Assembly (NCBI RefSeq): GCF_003991905.1
Contig: NZ_RSCL01000007.1
Location: 343,475-407,474, forward strand
Direction of reading: 5' to 3'
DNA length: 64,000 bases
Source: Dulcicalothrix desertica PCC 7102
GTDB taxonomy: Bacteria; Cyanobacteriota; Cyanobacteriia; Cyanobacteriales; Nostocaceae
Shown: positions 43,206 to 52,839 of the stretch, piece after piece
How positions within the stretch are numbered: the first letter of the stretch is position 1
Layout of the letters: the number at the start of each line of letters is the position of its first letter
The notes under the pieces: model-generated
What the model was told of the DNA's origin: nothing
What the model saw: the letters and a program-made list of their open reading frames with translations, nothing else
Database searches by the model: none
Translations under genes and position numbers: made by a program

Positions 43206-44165
43206 TCAAGCTGCTGTTGCATGAAGTAAGGCAGGCGCCAGCACTTCGTCAATTTTTCGCAACACATCATCGTTCAACTTTACACCTGATGCAACCGCGT
43301 TATCTGCAACTTGTTCAGGACGACTGGCGCCAATAATAGCACAAGATACGCGCGAATCTCTTAACACCCATGCCAAAGCAAGTTGAGCCATCGAAATATT
43401 TAAACCCTGAGCAATTGGCTTAAGACTTTGAACTGCACTAAGTACGCGCTCACTAGTAATATCACCCATAAAAGCATTCATTTGGCTATTTGCCGCGCGG
43501 GAATCTTGAGGTGGAACTTCTCCTGGTTTATATTTTCCGGTGAGAACACCTTGAGCAAGTGGAGACCAAACTATTTGACCAATACCATTCGCTGCACATA
43601 ATGGAAATACTTCAGCTTCAGGTTTGCGCCATAACATTGAGTACTGCGGTTGACTTGATACAAATCGCTCCACATTATTCATATTCAATGCCGCTTGAAT
43701 CTGTGACGGATTCCACTCACTAAACCCAATGTAGCGAGCTTTACCTTGTCTTACAACATTGGTCAACGCTTCCATTGTTTCTTCTAACGGGGTATTTGCG
43801 TCATAGCGATGACACTGATACAAATCTACGTAATCTGTGCGTAATCTTTGTAATGATGCATCGATTTGTTTATGTATTTGGGCGCCAGATAATCCTTGGT
43901 CAGTAGGAGACATGGGGAAATATACTTTAGTGGCTAGTACATAGGATTTGCGGTCAATACCCTGTAAAACTTCACCCAAAAATGATTCTGCGGCGCCTCG
44001 ACCGTATACATTAGCAGTATCAATAAAATTAATACCAACATCAAAGGCTTTGTGAATGCAAGCTTCTGCCTGTTGCCGCTCAACACCACCCCCATAAGTC
44101 AACCATGACCCTAAACTGATTTCCGAAACATTAAGATCACTATTACCAAGTCGTCTATACTGCAT
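43206..44165 (-). CDS. Aldo/keto reductase
   Basis: This is a 319-residue (alpha/beta)8 NADPH-dependent oxidoreductase. It opens MQYRRLGNSDLNVSEISLGSW. The catalytic tetrad region is present: D in NFIDTANVYGRG with Tyr, K in VLATKVYF and H in DLYQCHRYD. The NADPH-binding C-terminal motif is SRVSCAIIGASRPEQVADN. It is close to the Kv-beta/YghZ branch. Likely substrates are aldehydes or ketones produced under stress; none can be assigned. It is a single-gene unit. Confidence 0.93.
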   Translation of the reverse strand: MQYRRLGNSDLNVSEISLGSWLTYGGGVERQQAEACIHKAFDVGINFIDTANVYGRGAAESFLGEVLQGIDRKSYVLATKVYFPMSPTDQGLSGAQIHKQIDASLQRLRTDYVDLYQCHRYDANTPLEETMEALTNVVRQGKARYIGFSEWNPSQIQAALNMNNVERFVSSQPQYSMLWRKPEAEVFPLCAANGIGQIVWSPLAQGVLTGKYKPGEVPPQDSRAANSQMNAFMGDITSERVLSAVQSLKPIAQGLNISMAQLALAWVLRDSRVSCAIIGASRPEQVADNAVASGVKLNDDVLRKIDEVLAPALLHATAA

Positions 44166-44580
44166 AATACTTTTCTACTTAATTTATTGTTCTACTAATG
44201 ATGAAGCTTGATTCCAACTACCAGAAAAAACAAACTCATGAATGGGATACTGACTGTTAGCTGATTTATCAATTTTTGTATCATTAGATTTTAGCATAAT
44301 TTCAGTATCAAAAAGATTATTCGACTGCTACTTCTTTTGGTTTTAAGGATAAATGATATTTACTTGCTCTATCTAAAGGTATATAAAATTAGATTTTTTT
44401 AATATTGACTCAGTTTTATTCGCTAGGGTTAAAATATTTTGTAAAGTTTACAATGTTTTACAATTTACATATAAATTATCTTTATTAGCCATTATTTAGT
44501 TTTGTAACTAAAATCTGAAACTCTCGCTACGTAAGGCTTACAGAATTTAGATGCGTTTGCCCTGACTACGTTATCGTTTT
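44166..44580. other. Intergenic region upstream of porin remnant
   Basis: AT-rich with many stops in all frames. I looked here for the missing N-terminal half of the porin and found neither a signal peptide nor an SLH domain. The region probably includes the deletion scar. Confidence 0.45.
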
Positions 44581-45060
44581 CCTCTTAGTCCTAACACTAA
44601 TTTTTACCTCGCTGGAACAGGTAATGGTTTTGTTGACCTTGATGCTTCAGCTCAATTAAATCCCAACTTTGATAGTGGAGCGGTATCACTTTTTGCCCTA
44701 CGTAACCCCATTGACAATTACAGTGGTGGCGCCAGCGCCGGATTAAGGCACGTGTTTAATGATAATCTGGAACTGAATTGGGGCTATTTGAGTTTAGGAA
44801 ACAATGCTGGAAAACCGACACCCAAGCACGGTTTATTTAACGGTGTTTATGCTGCTTTGGCTCAAGTAATTATTAGTCCGAGCGATAATTCTAGAATTGG
44901 TTTGACGTATATCAATAGCTATAGTCCTTCTTACTATACTGAGGGTGAAGATTTAGAAGAAGCTTTAAATCCTGATTTCATACCCTTTGGTACAAGTACT
45001 GGCAATAATCTTTCCAAGACTAACTTCGACAGACCATCAATTTACTTTTTGGCGCTATAA
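44581..45060 (+). pseudogene. Remnant of an OprB-like / iron-uptake porin
   Basis: The frame from 44581 reads NTNFYLAGTGNGFVDLDASAQLNP, SLFALRNPIDNYSGGASAGLRHVFND, NLELNWGYLSLGNNAGKPTPKHGLFNG and RIGLTYINSYSPSYYTEG. These are alternating beta-strands of the barrel found in cyanobacterial SLH-OprB porins, and HGLFNGVYAALAQ is the diagnostic piece. The signal peptide, SLH domain and first strands are absent, and TAA truncates it before the last strands. In-frame stops lie just upstream (TAG/TGA near 44548-44565). Confidence 0.75.
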
Positions 45061-45243
45061 TTAACACATTGAATAAAAAGCAATTTACTTATGGTGCCCG
45101 TCTCCAACTCGTGGATAATACTTTTGTACTAAAATAGTTATAATATCATCTTAGTAATTTGGGTGCTGAAGCGGAAACCAGACTGTACAGCACACAGCAT
45201 ATTGAGGCATTTAGTGACGAGGAAAGGAAAATAAGAAAAGTGC

Positions 45244-47847
45244 ATGAACAACCACGCTCGCCACAAATTAGACAGCGATAAAACTAAAGAAGAACTCCTT
45301 GCTGAATTACAAGCTTTGAGAGTGGAAGTGAATTGTTTACGGCAAAATCATCATATTACTCAAGTGAACCAAGCTGAAATTGCTCTCCAACAGCAATTTG
45401 AACAACAGCGCTTGGTAATAAAAATGCAAGAGCGCATTCAAAAATCACTTTTATTAAACGATATTCTTAACACCACGGTAGAAGAGGTACGGCAATTTCT
45501 TCAAACTGATCGTGTAATAATTTTTGAGTTTAATCAAAACTGCAATGGAACTGTTGTTGTAGAATCTGTAGCACCACAGTGGAAATCTATATTAGATAAG
45601 CAAATTCATGACTCTTGTTTTGGCGCCAATGTCGAAGCTTTTAAACAGGGTTTCGTTGCAGCAAAATCTGATATTTATACTGCTAATATTGACTTTTGTC
45701 ACCTAGAGTTACTAGCTAACTTTCAAGTCCGTGCAAATCTTGTAGTTCCAATTTTACAAGCTGATAATTTATGGGGATTACTAATTGCTCACCACTGCAC
45801 GGCGCCGAGATTATGGCAAAATACAGAAATCGAATTATTGCAACAGCTAGCCACACAAGTCGGAATTGCAATTCAACAATCTAATTTGTTTCAACAAGTA
45901 CAAATTGACTTAATAGAGCGTAAGCGAACTGAAAATGTCTTGCGGCAAAGAGAAGAACAACTAAAACAAGCAAAAGCAGAACTTGAACAACGTGTAGCAC
46001 AACGAACCGCTGAATTAACTGTCAAAGAAAAAATATTGAGCGATTTTTTAAACGCAGCAGCAGCAGCTGGTATTGGTATAGGCATTCACGACCATCATAA
46101 ACGTTTTTTAGCAGTTAACCACGCTTTAGCTGATATTAACGGCGCCGCGATTAATGAACATTTAGGTAAAACGATATACGATGTCTTACCATCAATGTTA
46201 GCATCTAATGTGGATTCACTTTTTGACCAAGTAATAACAACAGGGCAACCAATATTGAACTTAGAAGTTAAAGGTGAAACTGCTAGTCAACCTGGTATAC
46301 CACGAGATTGGTTAATCAACTTTTTTCCCACATTTTTAGAAGATGGTTCTGTTAGCGGACTTGGAACCGTTGTGTTTGAAATTACCGAACGTAAACGCGC
46401 AGAAAATCTTCTCTATCAACGTCAACAAGAATTTATTGCCTTGGTTGAAAATGCTCCAGATATAATTGCACGTTTTGATAAATATTTACGCTATCTCTAT
46501 ATAAACCCTGCCGTCGAAAAGGAACATGGTATTCCAGCACAGGCTATTATTGGTACAATTTATCGAGAGGAAATAAAAATTGTTGAAACTGATATTAGTA
46601 TTGAGGCTGAGTTACGCAAAACTTTTGCAACTGGCAAAGAAAGACGTCTTGAGTACCGCTATCAAAGTCCTCAAGGACAAAAATACTACCAGGCACGTTA
46701 TGTTCCAGAATTTGGTCGCGATGGTAGCGTTGAATCTGTTCTCGTCGTTACTCAAGATATCACCGCAATTAAAAATATCCAAGAAGCATTACGTCATAGC
46801 GAACAAGAATTTCGGTCTTTAAGCGAAAGTTCTCCTGTTGGTATTTTTAGAACCAACGCAAATGGAGAATACACTTATACAAATCCACGTTATCACGATA
46901 TTTGTGACTGTACTTTTGAAGAAACCTTGGGAAATGGTTGGTTAAACCTTTTACATCTAGAAGATAAAGCTGCTGTTATCGCGAAATGGACAAATGCTGT
47001 ATCTAAGTATAAACATGTAAAGAGCGAAATTCGCTACGTCCGGAAAGATGGTTCTGTTCGCTACTGTCAAGTACAAGCTGCTCCTGTTTTTGATAGTCAC
47101 GAAAAATTACTGGGACATGTTGGTACATTAGAAGACATTACCGAAAGTCGGGCAATAGCAATCATGAAAAACCAATTTATTTCTATTGTTAGCCATGAAC
47201 TTCGCACACCATTAACTTCACTACGTGGTTCTTTGGAATTACTTAAAAGTGGCATTTACGACAAAAAGCCAGAAAAAGCTAAACGAATGTTACAAGTTGC
47301 CGCCGATAGTGCTGCGCGTTTAGTGCGACTTGTTAGTGATATCCTTGACTTAGAGCGCTTAGAATCTGGTAAATATGAACTAACTAAAGAACGCTGCAAT
47401 GCCGCAACAATTATGCAGCAATCAGTAGAACTAATGCGGGGAGATGCCGAGCAAAACAATATTACCCTTAATGTTACTCCCCTAGAAGTTGAAGTTTACG
47501 CTGCCTGTGATGCCATCGTCCAAATCATAACAAACTTGTTAAGTAATGCTGTAAAATTTTCTGAACCCGGAACAACAGTTTGGGTCGATGCAAAACTGCA
47601 AGGAGAATATGTCCTCTTTTCAGTCAAAGACACAGGACGTGGCATTCCACCTGATAAACTAGAAACGATATTTGGACAGTTTCAACAAGTCGATGCATCA
47701 GATTCTCGTCAAAAGGGAGGAACTGGTTTGGGTTTAGCCATTTGCCGCAGTATTATCCAACAACATGGATGTCAAATTTGGGCAGAAAGTATTTTAGGTG
47801 AAGGCAGTACCTTTTATTTTACATTATCATTAGCTAAGGAAACGTGA
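45244..47847 (+). CDS. Cyanobacteriochrome-type sensor histidine kinase (GAF-PAS-PAS-PAS-HisKA-HATPase)
   Basis: This is an 867-residue soluble kinase. After a coiled coil, the GAF domain at about 61-212 has the marks of a cyanobacteriochrome: C152-H153 in NIDFCHLELLANF (bilin-binding Cys-His), RANLVVPIL...LWGLLIAHHC, and D123-S-C125-F126, the DXCF second-cysteine motif. DXCF members covalently bind a linear tetrapyrrole and sense blue/green or related light pairs. A long coiled coil and three PAS/PAC units (about 265-380, 395-505, 520-640) relay to HisKA with H651 (ISIVSHELRTPL) and an intact ATPase (NLLSNAVKF, DTGRG, GGTGLGLAI). A single-domain response regulator follows 40 bases later and is the likely partner. 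Confidence 0.9.
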   Translation: MNNHARHKLDSDKTKEELLAELQALRVEVNCLRQNHHITQVNQAEIALQQQFEQQRLVIKMQERIQKSLLLNDILNTTVEEVRQFLQTDRVIIFEFNQNCNGTVVVESVAPQWKSILDKQIHDSCFGANVEAFKQGFVAAKSDIYTANIDFCHLELLANFQVRANLVVPILQADNLWGLLIAHHCTAPRLWQNTEIELLQQLATQVGIAIQQSNLFQQVQIDLIERKRTENVLRQREEQLKQAKAELEQRVAQRTAELTVKEKILSDFLNAAAAAGIGIGIHDHHKRFLAVNHALADINGAAINEHLGKTIYDVLPSMLASNVDSLFDQVITTGQPILNLEVKGETASQPGIPRDWLINFFPTFLEDGSVSGLGTVVFEITERKRAENLLYQRQQEFIALVENAPDIIARFDKYLRYLYINPAVEKEHGIPAQAIIGTIYREEIKIVETDISIEAELRKTFATGKERRLEYRYQSPQGQKYYQARYVPEFGRDGSVESVLVVTQDITAIKNIQEALRHSEQEFRSLSESSPVGIFRTNANGEYTYTNPRYHDICDCTFEETLGNGWLNLLHLEDKAAVIAKWTNAVSKYKHVKSEIRYVRKDGSVRYCQVQAAPVFDSHEKLLGHVGTLEDITESRAIAIMKNQFISIVSHELRTPLTSLRGSLELLKSGIYDKKPEKAKRMLQVAADSAARLVRLVSDILDLERLESGKYELTKERCNAATIMQQSVELMRGDAEQNNITLNVTPLEVEVYAACDAIVQIITNLLSNAVKFSEPGTTVWVDAKLQGEYVLFSVKDTGRGIPPDKLETIFGQFQQVDASDSRQKGGTGLGLAICRSIIQQHGCQIWAESILGEGSTFYFTLSLAKET

Positions 47848-47887
47848 TATTACATAAGCCAAAAAGTATATAACAATACATTAATTT

Positions 47888-48268
47888 ATGGTGCCAAAAC
47901 GAGTTTTAGTAATTGACGACGAGGAGTTGATACAAGAAGTTATCCAAGCCAGTTTGGAAGACATCGTTGGTTGGGAAGTATTACTAGCAAGTTCAGGTGC
48001 TGAAGGGTTAACTGTTGCTGCTTCTCAATCTCCTGATGTAATTTTGCTTGATGTCTCAATGCCAATTATGGACGGAATTGAAACATTCAAAAAGTTACAG
48101 GATGATTCCGCTACACAAACAATTCCTGTGATTTTTTTAACTGCTAAGGTACAGCCTAGTGACAAAGCAATTTTTTCTCAGCTTGGTGTTGCAGGTGTGA
48201 TTGCCAAACCCTTTGACCCAATGACTTTATACAAAGAAGTATCTGAGATTTTAGGGTGGAAATCATAG
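47888..48268 (+). CDS. Single-domain response regulator
   Basis: This is a 126-residue CheY-like receiver: acidic pair D10/D11 in VLVIDDEE, phospho-acceptor D55 in VILLDVSMP, T in VIFLTAK, and K107 in GVIAKPFDP. No output domain is present. It lies directly behind the cyanobacteriochrome kinase on the same strand, so it probably receives phosphate from it and works by protein-protein contact. It converges on a lipoprotein gene ending 9 bases away. Confidence 0.93.
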   Translation: MVPKRVLVIDDEELIQEVIQASLEDIVGWEVLLASSGAEGLTVAASQSPDVILLDVSMPIMDGIETFKKLQDDSATQTIPVIFLTAKVQPSDKAIFSQLGVAGVIAKPFDPMTLYKEVSEILGWKS

Positions 48269-48277
48269 AAAAATAAA

Positions 48278-48751
48278 TTATTGGCGCCTGGAATTACTAC
48301 TACCTAAAGGAGCATATCCAAATGTCTTATTAAACTGACGACACCAAATAGCAACCGATTTAAAATCTGCTAACTTAACATTTTCGGGTATTGCGTAGCG
48401 CTGAACACCATTTGTTCTTTGTAAACGAGCAAGCTGCACATAATCTTTTTCTTTGATACCGTCGGGTACTGTTGCATTCCGATGCAAAATAACGTACAAA
48501 TCTGGACCATTATCAGTTTTAAACTCTTCGTTAAATTCAACAAAGCGTTTTCCATTTTGATTCACAATACGTGCATTTCCTTGAGTTGGATGTTCTGCTG
48601 CTCTAAAACTTCCAATTGCCGCACTCGCAGTTTTTGATGTTGTTTCACTCGAAGGCGCCTTTTCTGTATCGGTCTGGTTAGTACTAACGGAAGTCGTACA
48701 ACTTGCCATTAATACTGCAACGGCGCCAAGAATAGCCAATTTATATTTCAT
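48278..48751 (-). CDS. DM13-domain lipoprotein
   Basis: This protein is 157 residues. The signal peptide MKYKLAILGAVAVLMASC has a lipobox with Cys18. A Ser/Thr-rich linker of about 25 residues leads to a DM13 domain: GSFRAAEHPTQGNARIV, FVEFNEEFKTDNGPDLYVILH, VQLARLQRTNGVQRYAIP and FKSVAIWCRQFNKTFGYAPL. DM13 domains are proposed electron-transfer or redox modules; the WC(R)QF cysteine is conserved in that family. It would sit in the periplasm anchored to a membrane. The three residues of Arg/Gln at the end are unremarkable. Confidence 0.9.
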   Translation of the reverse strand: MKYKLAILGAVAVLMASCTTSVSTNQTDTEKAPSSETTSKTASAAIGSFRAAEHPTQGNARIVNQNGKRFVEFNEEFKTDNGPDLYVILHRNATVPDGIKEKDYVQLARLQRTNGVQRYAIPENVKLADFKSVAIWCRQFNKTFGYAPLGSSNSRRQ

Positions 48752-49052
48752 ATTCCGCTTGATTTTGTCCCATAACTAAAATTTAAACCTTTTAGGAGAT
48801 GACGGAACAAATATAAGTTGAGAATTTGCTTAAGTTTTATACTTCTAATTTCAGCTTAATCTCACCCAGTTCTAATAAAACCTTCAACTATATTGGTTAT
48901 TGTTGGTAATGTGGTGGCTATTACCGTATAAACACTTAAACTATTTATGTGATTATTAATTATTATTAAGATGGATGTAATTTTATAAATTGCGTCAAAC
49001 CCATTAATAGCAAAGTTTTGGGCAAAACATTTAAATCAAGACTTATAGCAAA
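48752..49052. other. Divergent intergenic region
   Basis: It holds the promoters of the DM13 lipoprotein (-) and the BcsA-like gene (+). The sequence is AT-rich, with no repeat of the families seen elsewhere and no ORF. I could not place promoter elements. Confidence 0.4.
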
Positions 49053-51302
49053 ATGTCAGTATCGCACTTAAAACCTAAATCTCGATGGACAAGCAGTAGG
49101 CAACTGCAAACAGCAACGCTAATGCTAGTTAGCACCTTGATAATTTCGGGGTTAGTGGTCGCTCTCTGGTTTGCTGGTGAACATCGCATTAGTCAAATAT
49201 TTGAGCAAGTTAATAAATTACAGCAAAACCCACCAATGTGGTTAGAAGCACCAATGGTAACAGGTAAATATTTACTGGCGCCAACAATAGCATTATTTAT
49301 AGGGGTGATAGCTGTAATGCGGGTTTCTCCACTACCACGCACCTGGTCACGACGTGTTGTAGTAGGTATTGTAATTATATTGACTTTGCGCTACGTCACT
49401 TGGCGCAGCTTGTCTACACTCAACCTAGCCAACCCCTTAAACGGTGTCTTTAGCTTAGGACTTTTTGTGTTAGAGATGCTAATGCTAGCTAGCAGCACGA
49501 TTCAATTATTCTTAATGCTAAACGTTAAAGACCGCAAGCGTGCTGCCGATATAAAATCTCAAGCTGTTATTGATGGCAGCTTTGACCCAACTGTAGACAT
49601 CTTTATTCCTACCTATTCAGAACCAACATTTATACTAAGACGTACTATTATTGGTTGCCAAGCTCTACATTATCCCAACAAGAAAATATATTTGCTTGAT
49701 GATACACGGCGTCCAGAAATGGCAGAATTAGCAAAAGAGTTAAAGTGTAATTATATAACCCGACTCGATAACCTTCATGCTAAAGCTGGCAACTTAAACC
49801 ACGCATTAACAAAAACGGAGGGTGAGTTAATAGTCATATTCGATGCAGACTTTATACCTACCACTAACTTTCTTACTCGTACCGTTGGCTTTTTCCAAGA
49901 TAGTAACGTTGCACTCGTCCAAACACCGCAAAGCTTTTATAACGCAGACCCAATAGCTCGTAATCTCGGTCTAGAAAACATTTTAACTTCTGAAGAAGAA
50001 GTATTCTACCGACAAATTCAACCAATTCGCGATGGCGCAGATAGTGTAGTATGTGCAGGAACATCATTTGTAGTGCGTCGCAGTGCATTACTAGAAACAG
50101 GTGGTTTCGTTACAGAATCTTTGAGCGAAGATTATTTTACAGGTATTCGTCTCTCTGCAAATGGATACCGTTTAATTTACTTAGATGAAAAATTGAGTGC
50201 AGGTTTAGCAGCAGAAAACATTGCCGCTCATACTACACAAAGACTACGTTGGGCAAGAGGAACACTACAAGCATTTTTTATTACATCAAATCCACTAACG
50301 ATTCCTGGACTTAGTTTAATTCAAAGACTCGCGCATTTAGAAGGATTACTGCATTGGTTTACTAGTATATCGCGGGTTTATTTTCTCATCATGCCTTTAA
50401 TGTACTCATTTCTAGGTGTTATTCCCATCAAAGCCACTCTCCCAGAGTTAATGTTCTTTTTCTTACCTTATTATTTAGTAAATTTAGCAGTATTTGCTTG
50501 GTTAAATAATCATGCACGTTCTGCTTTACTCTCAGATATATATTCTTTAGTACTGTGTTTTCCCTTAGCACTGACAGTTATTCAGGTAATGCTAAATCCC
50601 TTTTCCAAAGGTTTTAAAGTTACACCCAAAGGAACAGTCAACAACAATTATACATTCAATTGGAAACTAGCTCTACCTTTAATCTGTCTATTTATTCTTA
50701 CAGCCATCAGCTTGTGGCGAAACTTAGGCATGTCTATGATACAAGGAGTATGGGCGCCTGAAGTTGATAACACTGTCAAAGGAATTGGTTTAGGTTGGCT
50801 ATGGAGTACATATAACCTAATTATGATTGGCATTGCCTTATTAATACTTCTAGATGCACCCAAACCAGATATTTACGAATGGTTTGATTTACGACGAGTC
50901 GTTAAATTAACCCTTGATGATAATCAAATATTATGGGGAGTAACAACAATTATTTCAGAAGCAGGCGCCGAAATAGCCCTTACGAAAACTCCCCTTGAGC
51001 TACTACCCAACTCCACATTACATCTAGAAATAGCAGAAGAAAACTTACAAATAGGCGCCGAAATCATCCAAACAGGAATTAATAACGAATACCATACTCT
51101 CAAAGTCAAATATACATCACTGAGCTTGACACAACATCGGCGCCTCGTCAAAATGTTATTTTGTCGTCCAGGACAATGGAAACGCAATAAAACACCAGGA
51201 GAACTTCAATCACTCTTACTAATATTCAGAATACTTCTAAAACCCCGCATCTTCTTTAATAAAAACCTAGAAGTCACCCCAATAGCACTCACCAAACTCT
51301 AA
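49053..51302 (+). CDS. Cellulose synthase-like (BcsA-type) processive glycosyltransferase
   Basis: This is a 749-residue membrane GT2 enzyme. Four hydrophobic segments precede the catalytic domain, with DD at 216-217 (YLLDDTRR), DAD at 264-266, SED at 358-360 and TQRLRW at 395-400, the complete D,D,D,QxxRW set of processive synthases. Four more membrane segments follow, then a C-terminal PilZ-like domain. The c-di-GMP arginines look altered (WFDLRRVVKL in place of RxxxR), while SEAGAEI resembles the second PilZ motif. No bcsB, bcsC or bcsZ gene is adjacent. The product could be cellulose or another beta-glucan of the sheath. Confidence 0.9.
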   Translation: MSVSHLKPKSRWTSSRQLQTATLMLVSTLIISGLVVALWFAGEHRISQIFEQVNKLQQNPPMWLEAPMVTGKYLLAPTIALFIGVIAVMRVSPLPRTWSRRVVVGIVIILTLRYVTWRSLSTLNLANPLNGVFSLGLFVLEMLMLASSTIQLFLMLNVKDRKRAADIKSQAVIDGSFDPTVDIFIPTYSEPTFILRRTIIGCQALHYPNKKIYLLDDTRRPEMAELAKELKCNYITRLDNLHAKAGNLNHALTKTEGELIVIFDADFIPTTNFLTRTVGFFQDSNVALVQTPQSFYNADPIARNLGLENILTSEEEVFYRQIQPIRDGADSVVCAGTSFVVRRSALLETGGFVTESLSEDYFTGIRLSANGYRLIYLDEKLSAGLAAENIAAHTTQRLRWARGTLQAFFITSNPLTIPGLSLIQRLAHLEGLLHWFTSISRVYFLIMPLMYSFLGVIPIKATLPELMFFFLPYYLVNLAVFAWLNNHARSALLSDIYSLVLCFPLALTVIQVMLNPFSKGFKVTPKGTVNNNYTFNWKLALPLICLFILTAISLWRNLGMSMIQGVWAPEVDNTVKGIGLGWLWSTYNLIMIGIALLILLDAPKPDIYEWFDLRRVVKLTLDDNQILWGVTTIISEAGAEIALTKTPLELLPNSTLHLEIAEENLQIGAEIIQTGINNEYHTLKVKYTSLSLTQHRRLVKMLFCRPGQWKRNKTPGELQSLLLIFRILLKPRIFFNKNLEVTPIALTKL

Positions 51303-51307
51303 CATCT

Positions 51308-51333
51308 CTTGTGGAACAGGCATCCTGCCTGTC
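51308..51333. repeat. GGCATCCTGCC-family palindrome
   Basis: CTTGTGGAACAGGCATCCTG then CCTGTC, the reverse complement orientation of the CACAAG-bounded repeat family. It begins 5 bases after the BcsA-like gene. Confidence 0.75.
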
Positions 51334-51373
51334 TAATTATATTAAAATAAAGTTACAGTTCAACACATGAATT

Positions 51374-52558
51374 ATGACATTTCGCTACCTTGAACTTAAC
51401 ACCTGGCGCCAATTTCAGCATGTAAAGCTAGATTTCCATGATAATCTAACAATCTTGACAGGGGCAAACGGTTCCGGCAAAACTACTATACTTAATATTC
51501 TTGGTTATCACTACAACTGGCACGTTAACTTTGTCAGTACTCCTCAACGCGATAAAGTCACTGGCATTATTCGCTACCTATCAGATGCTTTTGCACACAA
51601 AAATCAGCAATCGCTTACAACTCATAGTATAGGTCAAATTGCTTACACAAACGGAAGTGTCGCACAACTTCAGGTTCCTGCTGAAACAAATCAACAATAC
51701 AGTATAAATATAACAAATCAGCAAACTATTTCAGGTCTGCATATTCCGTCACATCGACCCACATATTCTTATCAACCAGTTACTAGCATACCAACTCAGG
51801 TTAGAAATAAACAACAAAGTCAAATAACCAAAGAATCATTAATGTCGCTTGCTATATTTGGTACAGGTAATGATTATGTAAAATCAGATGAAAACGCACG
51901 GTTAGCTTTTAAAGGGTTCCAAGAAGTTCTTAAAAAAGTACTACCACCGAAACTAGGATTTAAACGCATATCAATTGAAGTTCCAGAGGTGCTATTAGAA
52001 ACGGACTCTGGAAATTTTTCATTAGATGCAGTATCAGGAGGTGTTGCGTCAATTTTAGATATGGCATGGCGTATTTTTATGTACTCACCAGAGGGTAATA
52101 AATTTGTTTGCACAATAGACGAACCAGAAAATCATCTACATCCAGAATTACAGCAATCATTATTACCTAACTTAATCAATGCTTTTGCAAATGTACAGTT
52201 TATCATAGCTACGCACAATCCATTTATGATTAGTGCAGTATATGATTCTAATGTATATATTTTAGATTATAACCAAGAACATAAAGTAGAAAGCGAAAAG
52301 CTTGAAACAGTTGATAAAGCAGGTACTGCAAATGAAATATTAAGAGATGTTTTAGGTTTACCCTTTACTATACCTTTATGGGCAGAAGCAAAATTAAAAT
52401 CAATTGTAAATAAATATGCCGAAAAGGGAGTAAGCGAAGAAACTATCGATGAATTAGAAGCAGAATTAGCTGCGGCAGGTTTAGAAAATATAATCGGTAA
52501 CACCGCTAATTTAGGAAATGTATTCGATTCTTCAAATAACGAAATAGAGAATGATTAA
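51374..52558 (+). CDS. Lone AAA/ABC-type ATPase (AAA_21-like)
   Basis: This is a 394-residue RecF/SMC-like head ATPase. Its Walker A motif is LTGANGSGKTTILN at about 27-40, its ABC-like signature is DAVSGGVASILDMAW, and its Walker B motif is FVCTIDEPENHLHP with catalytic Glu. The D/H-loop is FIIATHNPFMISAV. The insertion of about 130 residues between Walker A and the signature is polar and low in conservation. A short helical C-terminus follows (IDELEAELAAAGLE). Such ATPases often work with a nuclease in phage-defence pairs such as Septu, PARIS or Gabija-like systems. No nuclease gene adjoins it here; a MITE-like element follows at 52613. The function is therefore unassigned. Confidence 0.85.
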   Translation: MTFRYLELNTWRQFQHVKLDFHDNLTILTGANGSGKTTILNILGYHYNWHVNFVSTPQRDKVTGIIRYLSDAFAHKNQQSLTTHSIGQIAYTNGSVAQLQVPAETNQQYSINITNQQTISGLHIPSHRPTYSYQPVTSIPTQVRNKQQSQITKESLMSLAIFGTGNDYVKSDENARLAFKGFQEVLKKVLPPKLGFKRISIEVPEVLLETDSGNFSLDAVSGGVASILDMAWRIFMYSPEGNKFVCTIDEPENHLHPELQQSLLPNLINAFANVQFIIATHNPFMISAVYDSNVYILDYNQEHKVESEKLETVDKAGTANEILRDVLGLPFTIPLWAEAKLKSIVNKYAEKGVSEETIDELEAELAAAGLENIIGNTANLGNVFDSSNNEIEND

Positions 52559-52612
52559 GCTCGATAAACTACAACAGCCAGATATACTTGGTTAAGAGAT
52601 TTTCTCGGAATC

Positions 52613-52690
52613 GATCCCCCCTGACCCCCCTTAATAAGGGGGGAATAAAGCAGCTTTTAGCCCCCCTTATTAAGGGGGGTTGGGGGGATT
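52613..52690. repeat. MITE-like C-run/G-run element C
   Basis: GATCCCCCCTGACCCCCC-TTAATAA-GGGGGG, a core AATAAAGCAGCTTTTAG, then CCCCCCTTATTAAGGGGGG-TTGGGGGGATT. It is the most compact and symmetrical copy, about 78 bases, 54 bases after the AAA ATPase stop. Confidence 0.88.
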
Positions 52691-52839
52691 CTTTCCTTAA
52701 CCGAGCAGTATTGAAACAACATTAGAACATGTAAAATATAATACTTCAAATAAAAAAGAATTGTAGAGACAGCTTTGAGCAGGCGCCTCTACAATTACCA
52801 TGTATTCGTTTTATACTTGTAGCCAGACAATCAAAAAAC

